A stretch of 64,000 bases of DNA from Haematococcus lacustris (Eukaryota > Chlorophyta > Chlorophyceae > Chlamydomonadales > Haematococcaceae), in assembly GCA_030144725.1 (NCBI GenBank), contig JASKMD010000018.1, positions 8,782 to 72,781 on the forward strand, in the 5' to 3' direction. A model generated the notes under the pieces. It was not told the origin of the DNA and did not search any database. It saw nothing but the letters and a program-made list of their open reading frames with translations. A program made the translations under genes and the position numbers. Numbering within the stretch: the stretch's first letter is position 1; every line of letters begins with the position of its first letter. Below, piece after piece: positions 1-9,816 of the stretch.

Positions 1-837
1 GCACATTGACGATGGGTTCAAACAGCTTGTGGCGGACAAGGCGATCACCCTGAAGGTGTGCCAATGTGTTGCACGTGCAACATGATGGTCATTGTACCTT
101 GTATTGCCAAGCTCCTTGAATGAAGTGTGCATGTCTTCTACACTGTTGCATTTGCAGCCGGCCCAATTGCGAGATACCATTGATGCTGACCTACTCGCCA
201 ACCGGGTGAGTCCTACGCACCCGGATTATGGCAACACCGCTTGTATGATTCATGCTTTCTTGGCCGTGCCCTCTCTATCACACTAACATGGTTAACCATG
301 TGTTCACATGAGGTGCCTTACGGTGGTGCATCGCAGTTCTCTGATACAGCATCTGAGCCCTGTATCACCGCACAGGTGAGGGACACTGTGCATTTTTCGT
401 TCCAATCAGCCATGACGTGATGTAAGACGTGAGCCATTACTCTGTGTGCTTGAGTTATTTACCATTAGCCCATTTCCAACATCATGGCGTTGGTCGCCTG
501 CAATCGACTGTAGGCTGCCATACTGGAGATCACCAAGACCTTCAACTTGTCATTTGAGGAAGCCCAGAGTGCTCATGACTTTGCTGAGCTTGAACGACAG
601 CTGGCAGCAGCCGCAGCCGCAGCTGCTGAGGAGGCGAGGATTGTTGCATAGGCAGCAGCGGCAGCAGCAGCCCCAGTACCTGAGACACCTAAGGCCAAAC
701 GCGCTAAGATAGCTGCTGAGATGGCTAAAGCAAAAGCAGTGTTTGAGGCACAGATGAAGGCATTGCAAGAAGAAGAGGCTGAGGTTGCCGGTGATGCCAC
801 TGGTCAGGCTGGTGGGTTCAACCCTCCTATTGATTAG
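1..837 (+). CDS. 3' end of a spliced gene, product unknown (partial)
   Basis: Four exons can be joined in phase: 1-55, 158-205, 337-375 and 514-837. The introns have GT-AG ends (gtgtgc...ttgcag, gtgagt...cgcag, gtgagg...ctgtag). The last exon encodes an acidic, alanine-rich, coiled-coil-like tail containing FAELERQLAAAAAAAAEEA and ending FNPPID before TAG at 835-837. An in-frame TAG at 649-651 interrupts the alanine tract, after which the same frame continues as 61 further codons (AAAAAAAPVPETPKAKRAKI...). Either the gene carries a nonsense mutation or the tail is shortened. I recognise no domain. The 5' end lies outside the window. The exon chain is inferred from splice signals and frame only. 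Confidence 0.45.
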
Positions 838-1335
838 GTGATTCGGTGGCTGTTTGTCATGAACGTTTGGGCGATGAAGGGCTTCATCAATCATGAATGC
901 CTTGGTGCAGTTTTGCTTTGTGTTTTGTAACATCATCCATCATTTGCTGCCTCTTGCTCCATGTGTAGTATGGGGTCGACATCCCGACCTTCGCGTCTTA
1001 GTGTTACATGGTTCAATGGCCAATCAAGTGTCAATGAAACTGATTATGCCTATGATACAACTGATTGTTGTGTTGAGTTCTCTGATGCCTCATTAGACGT
1101 GCCGGCCAATGTAGGCACTGTCGCCCCGGGGGCAACATTTGCCCCCCTCGATTCATTTATCGTCACGCCACTCATAGCCCAATCCCATTCGCCGCTCTTC
1201 AACAAGTGCATCAATGTCCGGCGATGTTGTCCCGGCCTCCACATTATGTGCTTGTTACTTTCGTAAGCCTCGCGCGCTACACGTGAGTTCAGCTCCTCTG
1301 GCAATGTTGGCTCGCTCTGAATTTTATTTTATCAG

Positions 1336-1998
1336 ATTATCGCTACGGCAGAGGAGCCCACCTATGAGCAGCTGCCAGTGGGGGCCTGGTTGGCGGATAG
1401 GCTCATGGCCAACTTCCCCAAGTGCCAGGTGTTGGGTGTCAAGCCTTTCCTGACGCGGCATTCAGAGCTGGAGGAACTCCTTAGCCACCACCTGGTTGTG
1501 GGGCGCATCAAGCATCTGGACATCCAAACTGGCATCCTGACTGACAGGGAAAGGGATGTTCCTTATGAGTGGGTGGAGCCAGCTTTGGGGCTGACAACCT
1601 TGATAGCCACCTACCTGGGCCCCCTCTCCATCTCCCTACGTGACCGCACCTGCAACCTTGTGAAGCTAAGCGTCACAGAGATGTACCTAACAGACGTGGG
1701 CAACCTACCACAGTCCGTCACAACCCTACTGATATCTGACCTCAACGTCGTCCTGCCAGAGCCGGATATGGCGGCCTTGAACAGAGGTGTGGCAGACCTC
1801 AGCTCCGGCCGGTTTGAGCGTCAGCATATTGGATTGCTGGCCATGGCCATCACAAGGAAGGAAGGATGTGCATCAGTAGCAGCCCTGAAGCCCCTGGTGG
1901 GACGGTTTAGGGAGGCCCTGGTGCAGGTGGGGGAGCCCGGCCAGCTAGTGCAGTGTGATGTGATTGAAGCACAAACCAATGTTGAAAGGGTGTGCTAG
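1336..1998 (+). pseudogene. LRR-type protein fragment related to the neighbouring F-box/LRR genes
   Basis: An open frame follows an acceptor-like site (ttttatcag at 1327-1335) and runs to TAG at 1996-1998, about 220 codons. GAWLADRLMANFP near its start matches the corresponding block (GPWLADSMVACFP) of the minus-strand F-box/LRR protein at 2775-4052. SISLRDRTCNLVKLSV likewise parallels QVSLRDAPCNWRTLHV. No F-box is visible upstream, and the N-terminal third of the family is missing. It is therefore probably a partial or decayed paralogue; an upstream exon that I cannot place is the alternative. Confidence 0.45.
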
Positions 1999-2774
1999 GG
2001 TCCAGTTCAGGAATGCCATGTGCTCGCTGTATTCATGGCACGAGTGGGCAGTGAAGAATGCCATGGCTCCGGGTGCGTCGTTCAGCCTACGTTATGACTG
2101 TCATGCTGCCACCATACTGCTTAGTCCTGGGTTTCAGTGACAAGGTGTGGGCTTGCATGGACAGCACGGACTCCAAGGATGAATGGTTTTGGGTGCCAAC
2201 GTTAATGTCTCATCTTAAGCACCATTGCCTTCAAGGCTCCATACACCGTTTGTAGTTGTAGCCAATGCATGTAACTGGCCTCAAAGTGTCTCGCCGGTGC
2301 ACAAGGCCTCTCTACTGCTGGTCAGAGAACCACTTCAAGCGCAGCTTGGCACCCGGTGGCAGGGTGAGCTATCACGCAGAGTGACATGATGACCCCCAGC
2401 AATAGTTATGCCTCGCACGGTGACACATGGAACAACACTAATGGGGTGCAACGTTGTTATGTTGAGCTGATGTTACATGTCATAGTTGTACCAGTCTCAT
2501 GTCCAGCAGATAACTACAAACTCCTTAACATGTATTCATATGCAGCATGAATGTGGCCACCTTCATGCGTATGGTACTGTATGAGTGACTAGTGCATCTG
2601 CACCAACATACAAGTTACCAAGTGAGCACGTCCCTGAGGATGAACGTCACATGCTTCATTAAGTCATGAACAGGGATGTCAGCATCACAAGAGACATGCC
2701 ATGCAACAAGGTTGAACATGTAAGCTCACACCTCGTTTGATCTGGGAGTGGGCTATGTACGTTCACTCAACGAT
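1999..2774. other. Intergenic, nothing recognised
   Basis: I see no long frame with family resemblance, no tandem repeat and no RNA gene here. It separates the LRR fragment from the 3' end of the convergent F-box/LRR gene. Confidence 0.5.
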
Positions 2775-4052
2775 TTAGCCCAGCCAATGCACACGCAAAG
2801 CATGCTGACCCGTCGGCCTCACGAGGAAATCAATATCATCAGCATCCATGTCACTACACTCAATGTAGATGTCCATGGCCCTGCACCCCTCACGGCTGCC
2901 CACCTCCCGCAGATCATCAGCCACTAGCACCCAGCCATGATTGCACTGGATAATATGCACCTCAGTGATGGACGGCATGTCATCCACGATGAACTGCCAC
3001 AGCTGAGGGGATGATTCCAGCACTGCATACTTGACACTCAATGTGTGGATCCCTCCACACAAGGGTGCCACTGCTGCCACGGCCACCGCATCAAAGGGCT
3101 TGTGGTTCCATACATCACCCCAGCAGGCCTGCAGTTGATCAAAGAACCCGTTTAGAGGCTGCAGGGAGGCAATGTACGCATCCACATTTCGTGTGGCCAC
3201 AAACACACTGAGGTTGAGCACATCAACCTGTGGCCGCAAAGGCACACCATCAGCAAAGCTGGTGGCCATGGCTGTGACAGCTGACAAGGGGTGGTACACC
3301 GTTGACACAGTTAGGCACCCAATGTGCACAGCCTTAGCGACGGCATGGAGAGGCAGCTTGCTGACGGTGGTGCACTCCATGTTGTCCACATGAAGCGTGC
3401 GCCAGTTGCATGGTGCGTCACGCAGAGAGACCTGCAGCTGGTCTAGGCTGCTGACGTGAAGAGAGTGGAGGGGGAGAGTGGATTGGACGAAGGCAGCTAC
3501 TTGGGTTGGGCTTGCTGGTAGCACCTGCACTGAGCTGATGTCCACATGTGTGAGCTGGCTGCTGAGAGCAGGTCTGGTGAGCACACTGACAGCCTGGTCA
3601 AGGCGAAGGCCCATCCCATGGATGGTTAAGCCATGGAGGTTGGGGAAGCACGCCACCATGCTGTCAGCCAGCCACGGCCCCAGCTGCAGCTGCAACCCAC
3701 TGACTCCTTCCAGCTGCATGGCATGGACGGCTGTGCAGGCCCCTAGCTCGTTTAGCACGTCCCTCAGCAGGCCTGTGACGGAAGTAGTGTCCGCGTTGTC
3801 ATGTTGACGGAATATCAGCTTCAGCGGCGCAGTCCTTGTGCGCAGCACCGCCACGGCTAGCAGCTTCACGAATTGCTTTACTTCTTCACGGTCCAAGTAG
3901 AGGGTGAGGGTAGGGCAGGTCGCTAGGCGTGCTGTCAGGGTTGCGCCACAGGTGCGGTTGAATGCCATTACATCAGCCTTCGACAATAAGCGCGACGCAA
4001 TGTTGGACAGGACTTCAGTGGGAAGGTGGCAGAGCTGGGTGGTGGCGGCCAT
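2775..4052 (-). CDS. F-box/leucine-rich-repeat-like protein
   Basis: Single-exon frame of 425 codons, taking the ATG at 4052-4050 as start; the frame is open 18 codons further up but without an ATG. The N-terminus is F-box-like: LCHLPTEVLSNIASRLLSKA, then FNRTCGATLTARLATCPTLT (about residues 6-50). The rest is irregular leucine-rich repeats, for example FPNLHGLTIHGMGL, LTHVDISSVQVL and LHSLHVSSLDQLQVSL. F-box proteins of this kind usually act as substrate receptors of SCF ubiquitin ligases; that role is inferred from the family. The gene is divergent from a paralogue starting at 4189 and looks intact. Paralogues in this window share the (G)xWLADxxxxxFP block. Confidence 0.75.
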   Translation of the reverse strand: MAATTQLCHLPTEVLSNIASRLLSKADVMAFNRTCGATLTARLATCPTLTLYLDREEVKQFVKLLAVAVLRTRTAPLKLIFRQHDNADTTSVTGLLRDVLNELGACTAVHAMQLEGVSGLQLQLGPWLADSMVACFPNLHGLTIHGMGLRLDQAVSVLTRPALSSQLTHVDISSVQVLPASPTQVAAFVQSTLPLHSLHVSSLDQLQVSLRDAPCNWRTLHVDNMECTTVSKLPLHAVAKAVHIGCLTVSTVYHPLSAVTAMATSFADGVPLRPQVDVLNLSVFVATRNVDAYIASLQPLNGFFDQLQACWGDVWNHKPFDAVAVAAVAPLCGGIHTLSVKYAVLESSPQLWQFIVDDMPSITEVHIIQCNHGWVLVADDLREVGSREGCRAMDIYIECSDMDADDIDFLVRPTGQHALRVHWLG

Positions 4053-4188
4053 AGTTGGAGAATTGGAATTGCGACGATTGCACGGCACAACACTTGCACC
4101 AATCAATGCAAGTCTTGATTTAAAGTACAGCCGAAAGAGACATGTGCATCACCCGGTACATCGCACACAACAACAACAGCGTCTCACG
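4053..4188. promoter_or_regulatory. Short divergent intergenic region, probable bidirectional promoter
   Basis: Only 136 bp separate the ATGs of two related, divergently oriented F-box/LRR genes. The promoters of both should lie here or overlap the 5' leaders. I cannot point to a specific TATA or initiator element. Confidence 0.35.
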
Positions 4189-4370
4189 ATGTCACAACCC
4201 ACGGACCGGCCTAAGCGCCTAAGCGACATGCCGTATGAGATACTAACTAAAATTGTCAAGTTGGTGACGGCGCTTCCCATAGCTCGTCTTTTCAGCCGCT
4301 GCAACAGGGAAACCCTCACCGCCTGCTTGGCCAATTGCAAGACTTTGGTGTTGTACATCGACGCATACTC
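4189..4370 (+). pseudogene. F-box/LRR gene, 5' part, split by a 3.7 kb transposon
   Basis: ATG at 4189 opens an F-box-like N-terminus (LSDMPYEILTKIVKLVTALP, then ARLFSRCNRETLTACLANCK), closely parallel to the minus-strand paralogue. The frame runs to the TC at 4369-4370, where the transposon starts. The other half resumes at 8108. Removing 4371-8107 (element plus one TC copy) leaves 1257 nt, exactly 419 codons in frame including the stop. The insertion is therefore clean and probably recent. Read through the element, the frame instead ends at a TAG near 4434. Confidence 0.75.
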
Positions 4371-4516
4371 CACTCACCTTAAACAAGGACCGGTCGCGAT
4401 TGGATCGACCATAGCTCATTGGAAAGAGGAGTAGAAGGCCGTTCGAACGGTACAAGTCTTATGTAACTCCGTGCATCCGTTGCGACGTAATTTGGCCGCG
4501 ATTTTCTTCGCTTTTG

Positions 4517-4905
4517 AATCTGCACAGATGTCGGTTATCCTTAATCTGCACAGCTGCTGATAGTCGACATCTGTGCAGATGTAAGCGATGTCGACATCTG
4601 TGCAGCTGCAAAAAGTCGACATCTGCACAGATGTCGTATACCGCGACCAACATCTGTGCAGCTGCTGACGACGACATCTGCACAGATGTTGACTATTACA
4701 TTCAATGCTTGGTTGTGCAGATGTCGTGACCAACATCTGTGCAGCTGCTGACAACGACATCTGCACAGATGTCGACTATTACATTCGAGCCTTGGCTGTG
4801 CAGATGTTGTCTTTAGCATCTGCACAGATGTCGACTTTTACATTCGCGGCTTGGCTGTGCAGATGTCGTGGCTTCATCTGCACAGATGTCGACTATTTCA
4901 TCGAC
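4517..4905. repeat. Subterminal palindrome array (CATCTGCACAGATG type), left side of copy 1
   Basis: Repeated near-palindromes CATCTGCACAGATG / CATCTGTGCAGATG and CATCTGTGCAGCTGC in both orientations, separated by short variable spacers such as tcgactattacattc. They sit just inside the left conserved block of the transposon. This is where CACTA-type elements carry transposase-binding repeats. Confidence 0.8.
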
Positions 4906-4913
4906 TCTTACAT

Positions 4914-5155
4914 CCGCAAAACACATGTATTGACACCCAAACATCCCGCAACATCCCCGCAAAACACATGTATTGACCACCAAACACCCCGCAACACCTC
5001 GCTACACCCCCGCAAAACACATGCATTGACACCCAAACACCCCGCAACACCTCGCTACACCCCCGCAAAACACATGCATTGACGCTCAAACACCTCGCAA
5101 CACCCCCGCAAAACACATGTGTGGACAGCCAAACATCCCGCAACACCTCGCTACG
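4914..5155. repeat. Minisatellite with CGCAAAACACATG core
   Basis: The core CGCAAAACACATG recurs about every 43-53 bp. The size change reflects an optional CTCGCTACACCC segment. The same repeat occupies the same relative place in copy 2 (about 55740-56060) and copy 3 (about 63840-64000, reversed). Confidence 0.85.
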
Positions 5156-5335
5156 GGACTTGCAAGCACAAGTCTTGATGCACCATCACTCCACAACACC
5201 TGAATATGGAAATGCTAAGCACATGCATTGATGCACCCAATGACCGCAACACCCCCTTACGATGTGACAAGGTAGCAACGACACAACACAACAACAAGGT
5301 GACACCACACACCATCACCATCACCATCACCATCA

Positions 5336-5744
5336 CCACACCACACCACACCACACCACACCACACCACACCACACCACACCACACCACACCACACCACA
5401 CCACACCACACCACACCACACCACACCACACCACACCACACCACACCACACCACACCACACCACACCACACCACACCACACCACACCACACCACACCACA
5501 CCACACCACACCACACCACACCACACCACACCACACCACACCACACCACACCACACCACACCACACCACACCACACCACACCACACCACACCACACCACA
5601 CCACACCACACCACACCACACCACACCACACCACACCACACCACACCACACCACACCACACCACACCACACCACACCACACCACACCCCACCACACTACA
5701 CCACACCACACCACACCCCACCACACCACACCACACCACACCAC
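5336..5744. repeat. CCACA pentanucleotide microsatellite
   Basis: About 80 near-perfect CCACA units follow a short CACCAT tract, with a few substitutions near the 3' end. Frames through it read as monotonous HTTPHHTTP or VVWCG peptides and are not genes. Confidence 0.95.
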
Positions 5745-5953
5745 AACCCAACAAGGTGACAACACAACAACATCGCAGCAAGGCGGCAAGATGACGAGGA
5801 CAACAAGCACAGGCTGACAACCACCCAAGCGCTCAGCTATCCCTTTTGAGAGGGATGGGTAGGGTCATTGTGGTGTGTGGGCATGGCATGGCCAGGGTGG
5901 GCTGGGTGGGCTGCTACTCCAAGCTGCCCGCTCCAGGTTGCCCGCTCCAGGTT

Positions 5954-6110
5954 GCTACGCCAAGGGTAGGGTAGGGAGAGGGCTGCTACGCCAAGGGTAG
6001 GGTAGGGAGAGGGCTGCTACGCCAAGGGTAGGGTAGGGAGAGGGCTGCTACGCCAAGGGTAGGGTAGGGAGAGGGCTGCTACGCCAAGGGTAGGGTAGGG
6101 AGAGGGCTGC
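5954..6110. repeat. 31-bp minisatellite GCTACGCCAAGGGTAGGGTA
   Basis: Five or so copies of a 31-bp unit that begins GCTACGCCAAGGG and continues with two GTAGG steps and GAGAGGGCT. It reappears at 56683-56745 and, reversed, at about 62985-63160 in the other two transposon copies. Confidence 0.9.
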
Positions 6111-6450
6111 AGCGTGTGTCGTGGGGCGGGGGGTGGGAAAGGCGGGAGGTAGGTGGGGTGCCAGGCTTGGAGGTGGTGGGACAGGGGAGGGGAGGGGGAA
6201 GGGGGAAGGAGGAAGGGGGGAAGAGGGAAGGGCTGACCGTGGGACCTGCAGTAAACAATGGGCATCTTTGCGGTTAGGCTGGGCATCGGACCACCCATGT
6301 GCAAGGGCTGGCCACTCACTCTTTGCTAGCGCCACTTCTATACCTACCTGGCAGCGCCTCCATGGCTGCAGCTCCTGGCTGCTCTTGCGCTCCATGCACC
6401 TGCTTCTTGTGGTAGGGTGATGAAGGAGGTGGTGGTGGGGGAGGGAGGGG
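6111..6450 (-). other. Conserved internal block of the CACTCA element with exon-like splice signals
   Basis: Read on the minus strand, this block shows a donor-like site (CGCTGCCAG followed by GTAGGTATAG, near 6345-6360) and acceptor-like sequence (ttgtttactgcag before GTCCCACGG, near 6240-6260). The flanking frames are proline-rich. The arrangement is shared with copies 2 and 3. It may be a captured gene fragment with one intron. No protein domain is recognisable, and it may equally be non-coding. Confidence 0.3.
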
Positions 6451-6848
6451 AGGGCTGGGCTGGGCTGGGCTGGGCTGGGCTGGGCTGGGCTGGGCTGGGC
6501 TGGGCTGGGCTGGGCTGGGCTGGGCTGGGCTGGGCTGGGCTGGGCTGGGCTGGGCTGGGCTGGGCTGGGCTGGGCTGGGCTGGGCTGGGCTGGGCTGGGC
6601 TGGGCTGGGCTGGGCTGGGCTGGGCTGGGCTGGGCTGGGCTGGGCTGGGCTGGGCTGGGCTGGGCTGGGCTGGGCTGGGCTGGGCTGGGCTGGGCTGGGC
6701 TGGGCTGGGCTGGGCTGGGCTGGGCTGGGCTGGGCTGGGCTGGGCTGGGCTGGGCTGGGCTGGGCTGGGCTGGGCTGGGCTGGGCTGGGCTGGGCTGGGC
6801 TGGGCTGGGCTGGGCTGGGCTGGGCTGGGCTGGGCTGGGCTGGGCTGG
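6451..6848. repeat. GGGCT pentanucleotide microsatellite
   Basis: About 80 uninterrupted GGGCT units. The same pentamer, as CAGCC on the other strand, forms the 1.2 kb array at 52511-53698 and a short array at 62512-62650. Long AQPSP or GWAGL frames through it are artefacts of the repeat. Confidence 0.95.
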
Positions 6849-7487
6849 GTGTAGGGAAGGGGAGGTTGGGACCATTGAACCTGCAACAATTCAGTGGTTG
6901 GCAAATAGTCAGGCAAGGTACTTGGAGCCACATGACTGCAAGATAAAATACTCACCATTCGCTAGGGTGGGGTTTGTGTGGGTGCACCCAACTTTGTTTC
7001 AAGTGCACCAGCCTCGTCTCATGCATGGCTCCTGACCGCCTCCGGGCTCCTCCACTCCTCTTCCGCTCCGTCTCACAGGCTTCGGGCTACGTGTCCTAGT
7101 TGCACCTCATGCATTTGCCGCATCTTGGCATCGCTCTGTCGCTGCATCGCTGCACCTCCTTCCGTTTTCTGTCGCTATATCTTGATCCTATCGCTTAACC
7201 TGATGGCATCTGGTCGCCTAAGCGGCTGGCTGGCTCGTAGCTAGCCTTTTGGCGACGATTTTTGTTGGCTGCTCCTGGCTGCTCATTGCTGCTATGTGGG
7301 GCAATCTAGGCTCCTTCGCGGTTCCTTGGCTTCCTTCGCGCCACCTTTGCGAAAACTTCATGCAGATATCACACAGATTGTTGAATAATGGAAGAGTCTT
7401 GATTCCTTCGCGGTGACTTTGCTTCCTTCGCGGTGCCTTTGCGTAACCTTGATGCAAGCCTTATCTTCATGTGCACAGCTGCACTAC

Positions 7488-7930
7488 TTGGCATCTGTGC
7501 AGATGTCGAGGTATTCATCTGTGCAGATGTCGACATTGTCGGCATCTGCACAGATGTCGTCCTTAAATTATAACCGGCATCTGCGCAGATGTCGCCCTTA
7601 TTAGCATCTGCACAGATTTTATTACCGGCATCTGCACAGATGTTGCCTTTATCAGCATCTGCACAGATTTAATAACCGGCATCTGCACAGATGTCGCCCT
7701 TAATAGTATCTGCACAGATGTCGCCCTTCAAATATAACCAACATCTGCACAGATGTTGCTTTTTTATGCATCTGCACAGATTTAATTACCGGCATCTGCA
7801 CAGATGTTGCCTTTATTAGCATCTGCACAGATTTAATAACCGGCATCTGCACAGATGTCGCTTTTCGTAATGGCATCGACATGCAGCTGCACAGATGACA
7901 TGCTCATTAAACCAACATCTGCACAGATTC
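7488..7930. repeat. Subterminal palindrome array (CATCTGCACAGATG type), right side of copy 1
   Basis: About 20 units of GCATCTGCACAGATGTCG or the half-unit GCATCTGCACAGATTT, alternating with AT-rich spacers (cctttattag, aataaccg). Same palindrome lineage as the left array of this copy, but distinct from the TGTACA version in copy 2. Confidence 0.85.
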
Positions 7931-8107
7931 CCAAAAAGGGGGGGGTACCTCGCGCGCGGATCGTTGTATCTCCGCAACCGCTGCGAGTTAGGACTTCATT
8001 CAAGAGCGAGGTCCCCCTTAAACTCAACGATCTATCGTTCTATCGGAGCGGAATGTCCATCCGATGCAAAAAAGGCCCTCGCGTCGGCCTTATTTATCGT
8101 GAGTGTC

Positions 8108-9182
8108 TGGCTTCCTGGGACTGCCGACCGCGGAGGCATTCAGGACAAGGGCGGAACCTGTCGTGTTGGTCTTGAAGCGGCGGGGTCTCTGGCCCAAGAG
8201 CGATTTCACAGAAGGCTTGGCCAAGATGGTCGGAGACTTGGGCACCTGTCCAGCTGTCCACACAGTGCATCTCAAGGGAGAGCTTGATGTCCTACGCAAC
8301 ACGGACCTTGAGTGCTGGCAGAACTTGCTGTCCACCAGCCTACCCAACTGCACAGCCTTGAAGGTCAGCTCGGTTGCAATTAACATCCAAGATGTGACCA
8401 GGCTCCTGTCCCACCCAGCCATAGCTCAGCGGCTGACCCATCTGGACCTCACCACATCCAGCTTGACGGGCGACAATAACAGCGGCCTGTCGGACTTTGT
8501 CAAGTCCACCCTCGACCTTCATTCCCTCCATGTCCCAACGCTGGACGACCTGGAGGACTCCCTTGCTGAGCAGGTCAGCATGTGGGACTCGTTACATGTG
8601 GACAAGATGCACTGGGCCACATTCAGCAAGCTGCCAGCCCAGAATGGTTTGGTGGCAATACACATTAAGCGTTTGGATGGGTCCTGGGGTGGTGAGGGCT
8701 CTTCCATGGAGGGCTTTCATGCTGCCCATGTCTGTCACAATCTGGTGGTCGATGAGTTGCGCATGAGTGTGGGAAGCTACCCTCCCGAGGTAGTGGCTGC
8801 CTTGCATCCCTTGCAAGGTTGCTTCAAGGAGGTGAAAGTGGAGTGTGGCAGCAGCGTCTACCGATCTCCCGTGGCTGCCAGTGATTTGAAAGCCTTGGCA
8901 GGTTTTGGTGGCATGTGCACTACGTTGCATATTGAGAATGCCCACATCCTCTCATCCGTTGAGCTGTGGAAGGCCGTCATAGTAGGCCTTCCCAAACTCA
9001 GCAGCGTGTGGTTGGCTAAATGCACGGGGTGCCATTATGATGATGTTGTTTTGCACATAAAGCAAATGGTGGAAGAAAGGGTATGCAATTGGGTGTCCAT
9101 CTTCATTGACACTACGCACATAGGGGGGGAGGAGCGCCTCATGGAGGATGTGTTTCCATTGCGTGTGAAGTGGCGGGCCTAG
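8108..9182 (+). pseudogene. F-box/LRR gene, 3' part, beyond the transposon
   Basis: Continues the frame of the gene that starts at 4189. FRTRAEPVVLVLKR aligns with LRTRTAPLKLIFRQ of the minus-strand paralogue. Leucine-rich blocks follow (LTHLDLTTSSLTG, LDLHSLHVPTLDDLEDSL). It ends at TAG 9180-9182. No other disabling change is visible, so only the insertion breaks the gene. An internal start could make a truncated LRR product, but no evidence favours that. Confidence 0.75.
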
Positions 9183-9657
9183 ACTGCATCACCTGGCTGC
9201 AACATTCATGATGACATATGCAACAACGTAGTGTGACCCTGCATAAATGAGACAATGAATGAACAAGCAGTTGGTTTGTCAGTCATATGAATGTCATGGT
9301 TCAACGAGTAACATGACACTGGTTTCCACAATCATAGCTAATTTCAAGGCTATTTGACTACTGTTCTTACGAATTGGCATACATCCAAGCTAACCCTGGC
9401 CCTAACCCTAACCCTAACCCTAACCCTGGCCCTGACCTTAGCCAGGAACGTACATAGATTTGCATGTGGTACAGTACACGCTACATCAGCAAGACACCTA
9501 TGACACCCAAGCATTAGTTATAAGCATCTCTTACATCAAGGACAATGGAGCACTCGCAGCAAAAGGTGCAGTGTTCATATCTCAGCACATCCAATGCATT
9601 CAATGAGCACCATCTTCCTGTACCATGCTGTACAATGTCTCATGTCTCCTCATGAGC
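9183..9657. other. Intergenic, with short interstitial CCCTAA tract
   Basis: No gene recognised. At about 9397-9433 there are a few CCCTAA units mixed with CCCTGG, matching the longer tract at 50411-50655. Confidence 0.6.
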
Positions 9658-9816
9658 CTAATGCCGGGACTTCTTGGTAGGTGAGTCATGTTGCAGTACC
9701 TGGACATCATCATGGCATCCTTGCTCCTGAGAATCCATAATCATCACAGGCCAATCACCTAGCAAAGGAGGAGTGGACAGGTCATCCAAACCAACCGCTT
9801 CATCATTGTGCGGTGC
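9658..9816 (-). pseudogene. C-terminal part of a gene interrupted by a retrotransposon
   Basis: On the minus strand the frame entering from the retrotransposon boundary reads DEAVGLDDLSTPPLLGDW and ends PTKKSRH before TAG (9660-9658). It joins the N-terminal half at 24043-24534 through the duplicated target TCATTGTGCGGTGC (9803-9816 and 24029-24042). The acidic tail and terminal basic cluster are visible; no domain is recognised. Confidence 0.65.

Larger units (their letters stand above)
4371..8105 (+). mobile_element. CACTCA-terminal DNA transposon, non-autonomous composite, copy 1
   Basis: The ends are imperfect inverted repeats. The left end begins CACTCACCTTAAACAAGG; the right end, reverse-complemented, begins CACTCACGATAAATAAGG. 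The flanks carry a 2-bp duplication TC (4369-4370 and 8106-8107). Order inside: conserved block of about 110 bp, palindrome array (4517-4905), 43/53-bp minisatellite, CCACA tract, 31-bp minisatellite, G-rich block, GGGCT tract, spacer, second palindrome array (7488-7930), conserved right block with C-to-T/G-rich motifs, terminus. The same module order recurs at 55243-59499 and, inverted, from 60829. No transposase is visible, so it presumably moved in trans. CACT termini plus subterminal repeat arrays resemble EnSpm/CACTA elements; that assignment is inference. Confidence 0.75.

Noticed and set aside
1..837. Alternative genetic code with TAG as sense
   Set aside because: Other genes and the Dualen polyprotein end at TAG and avoid it internally; one in-frame TAG is better read as a mutation.
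961..1266. Possible exon encoding about 100 residues upstream of the LRR fragment
   Set aside because: No family resemblance, no clear donor site that joins it in phase to 1336, and unremarkable composition.
5151..5828. Long frames over the CCACA tract (VVWCG, HTTPHH peptides)
   Set aside because: Pentanucleotide repeats without stops are open in several frames. No unique coding sequence supports them.
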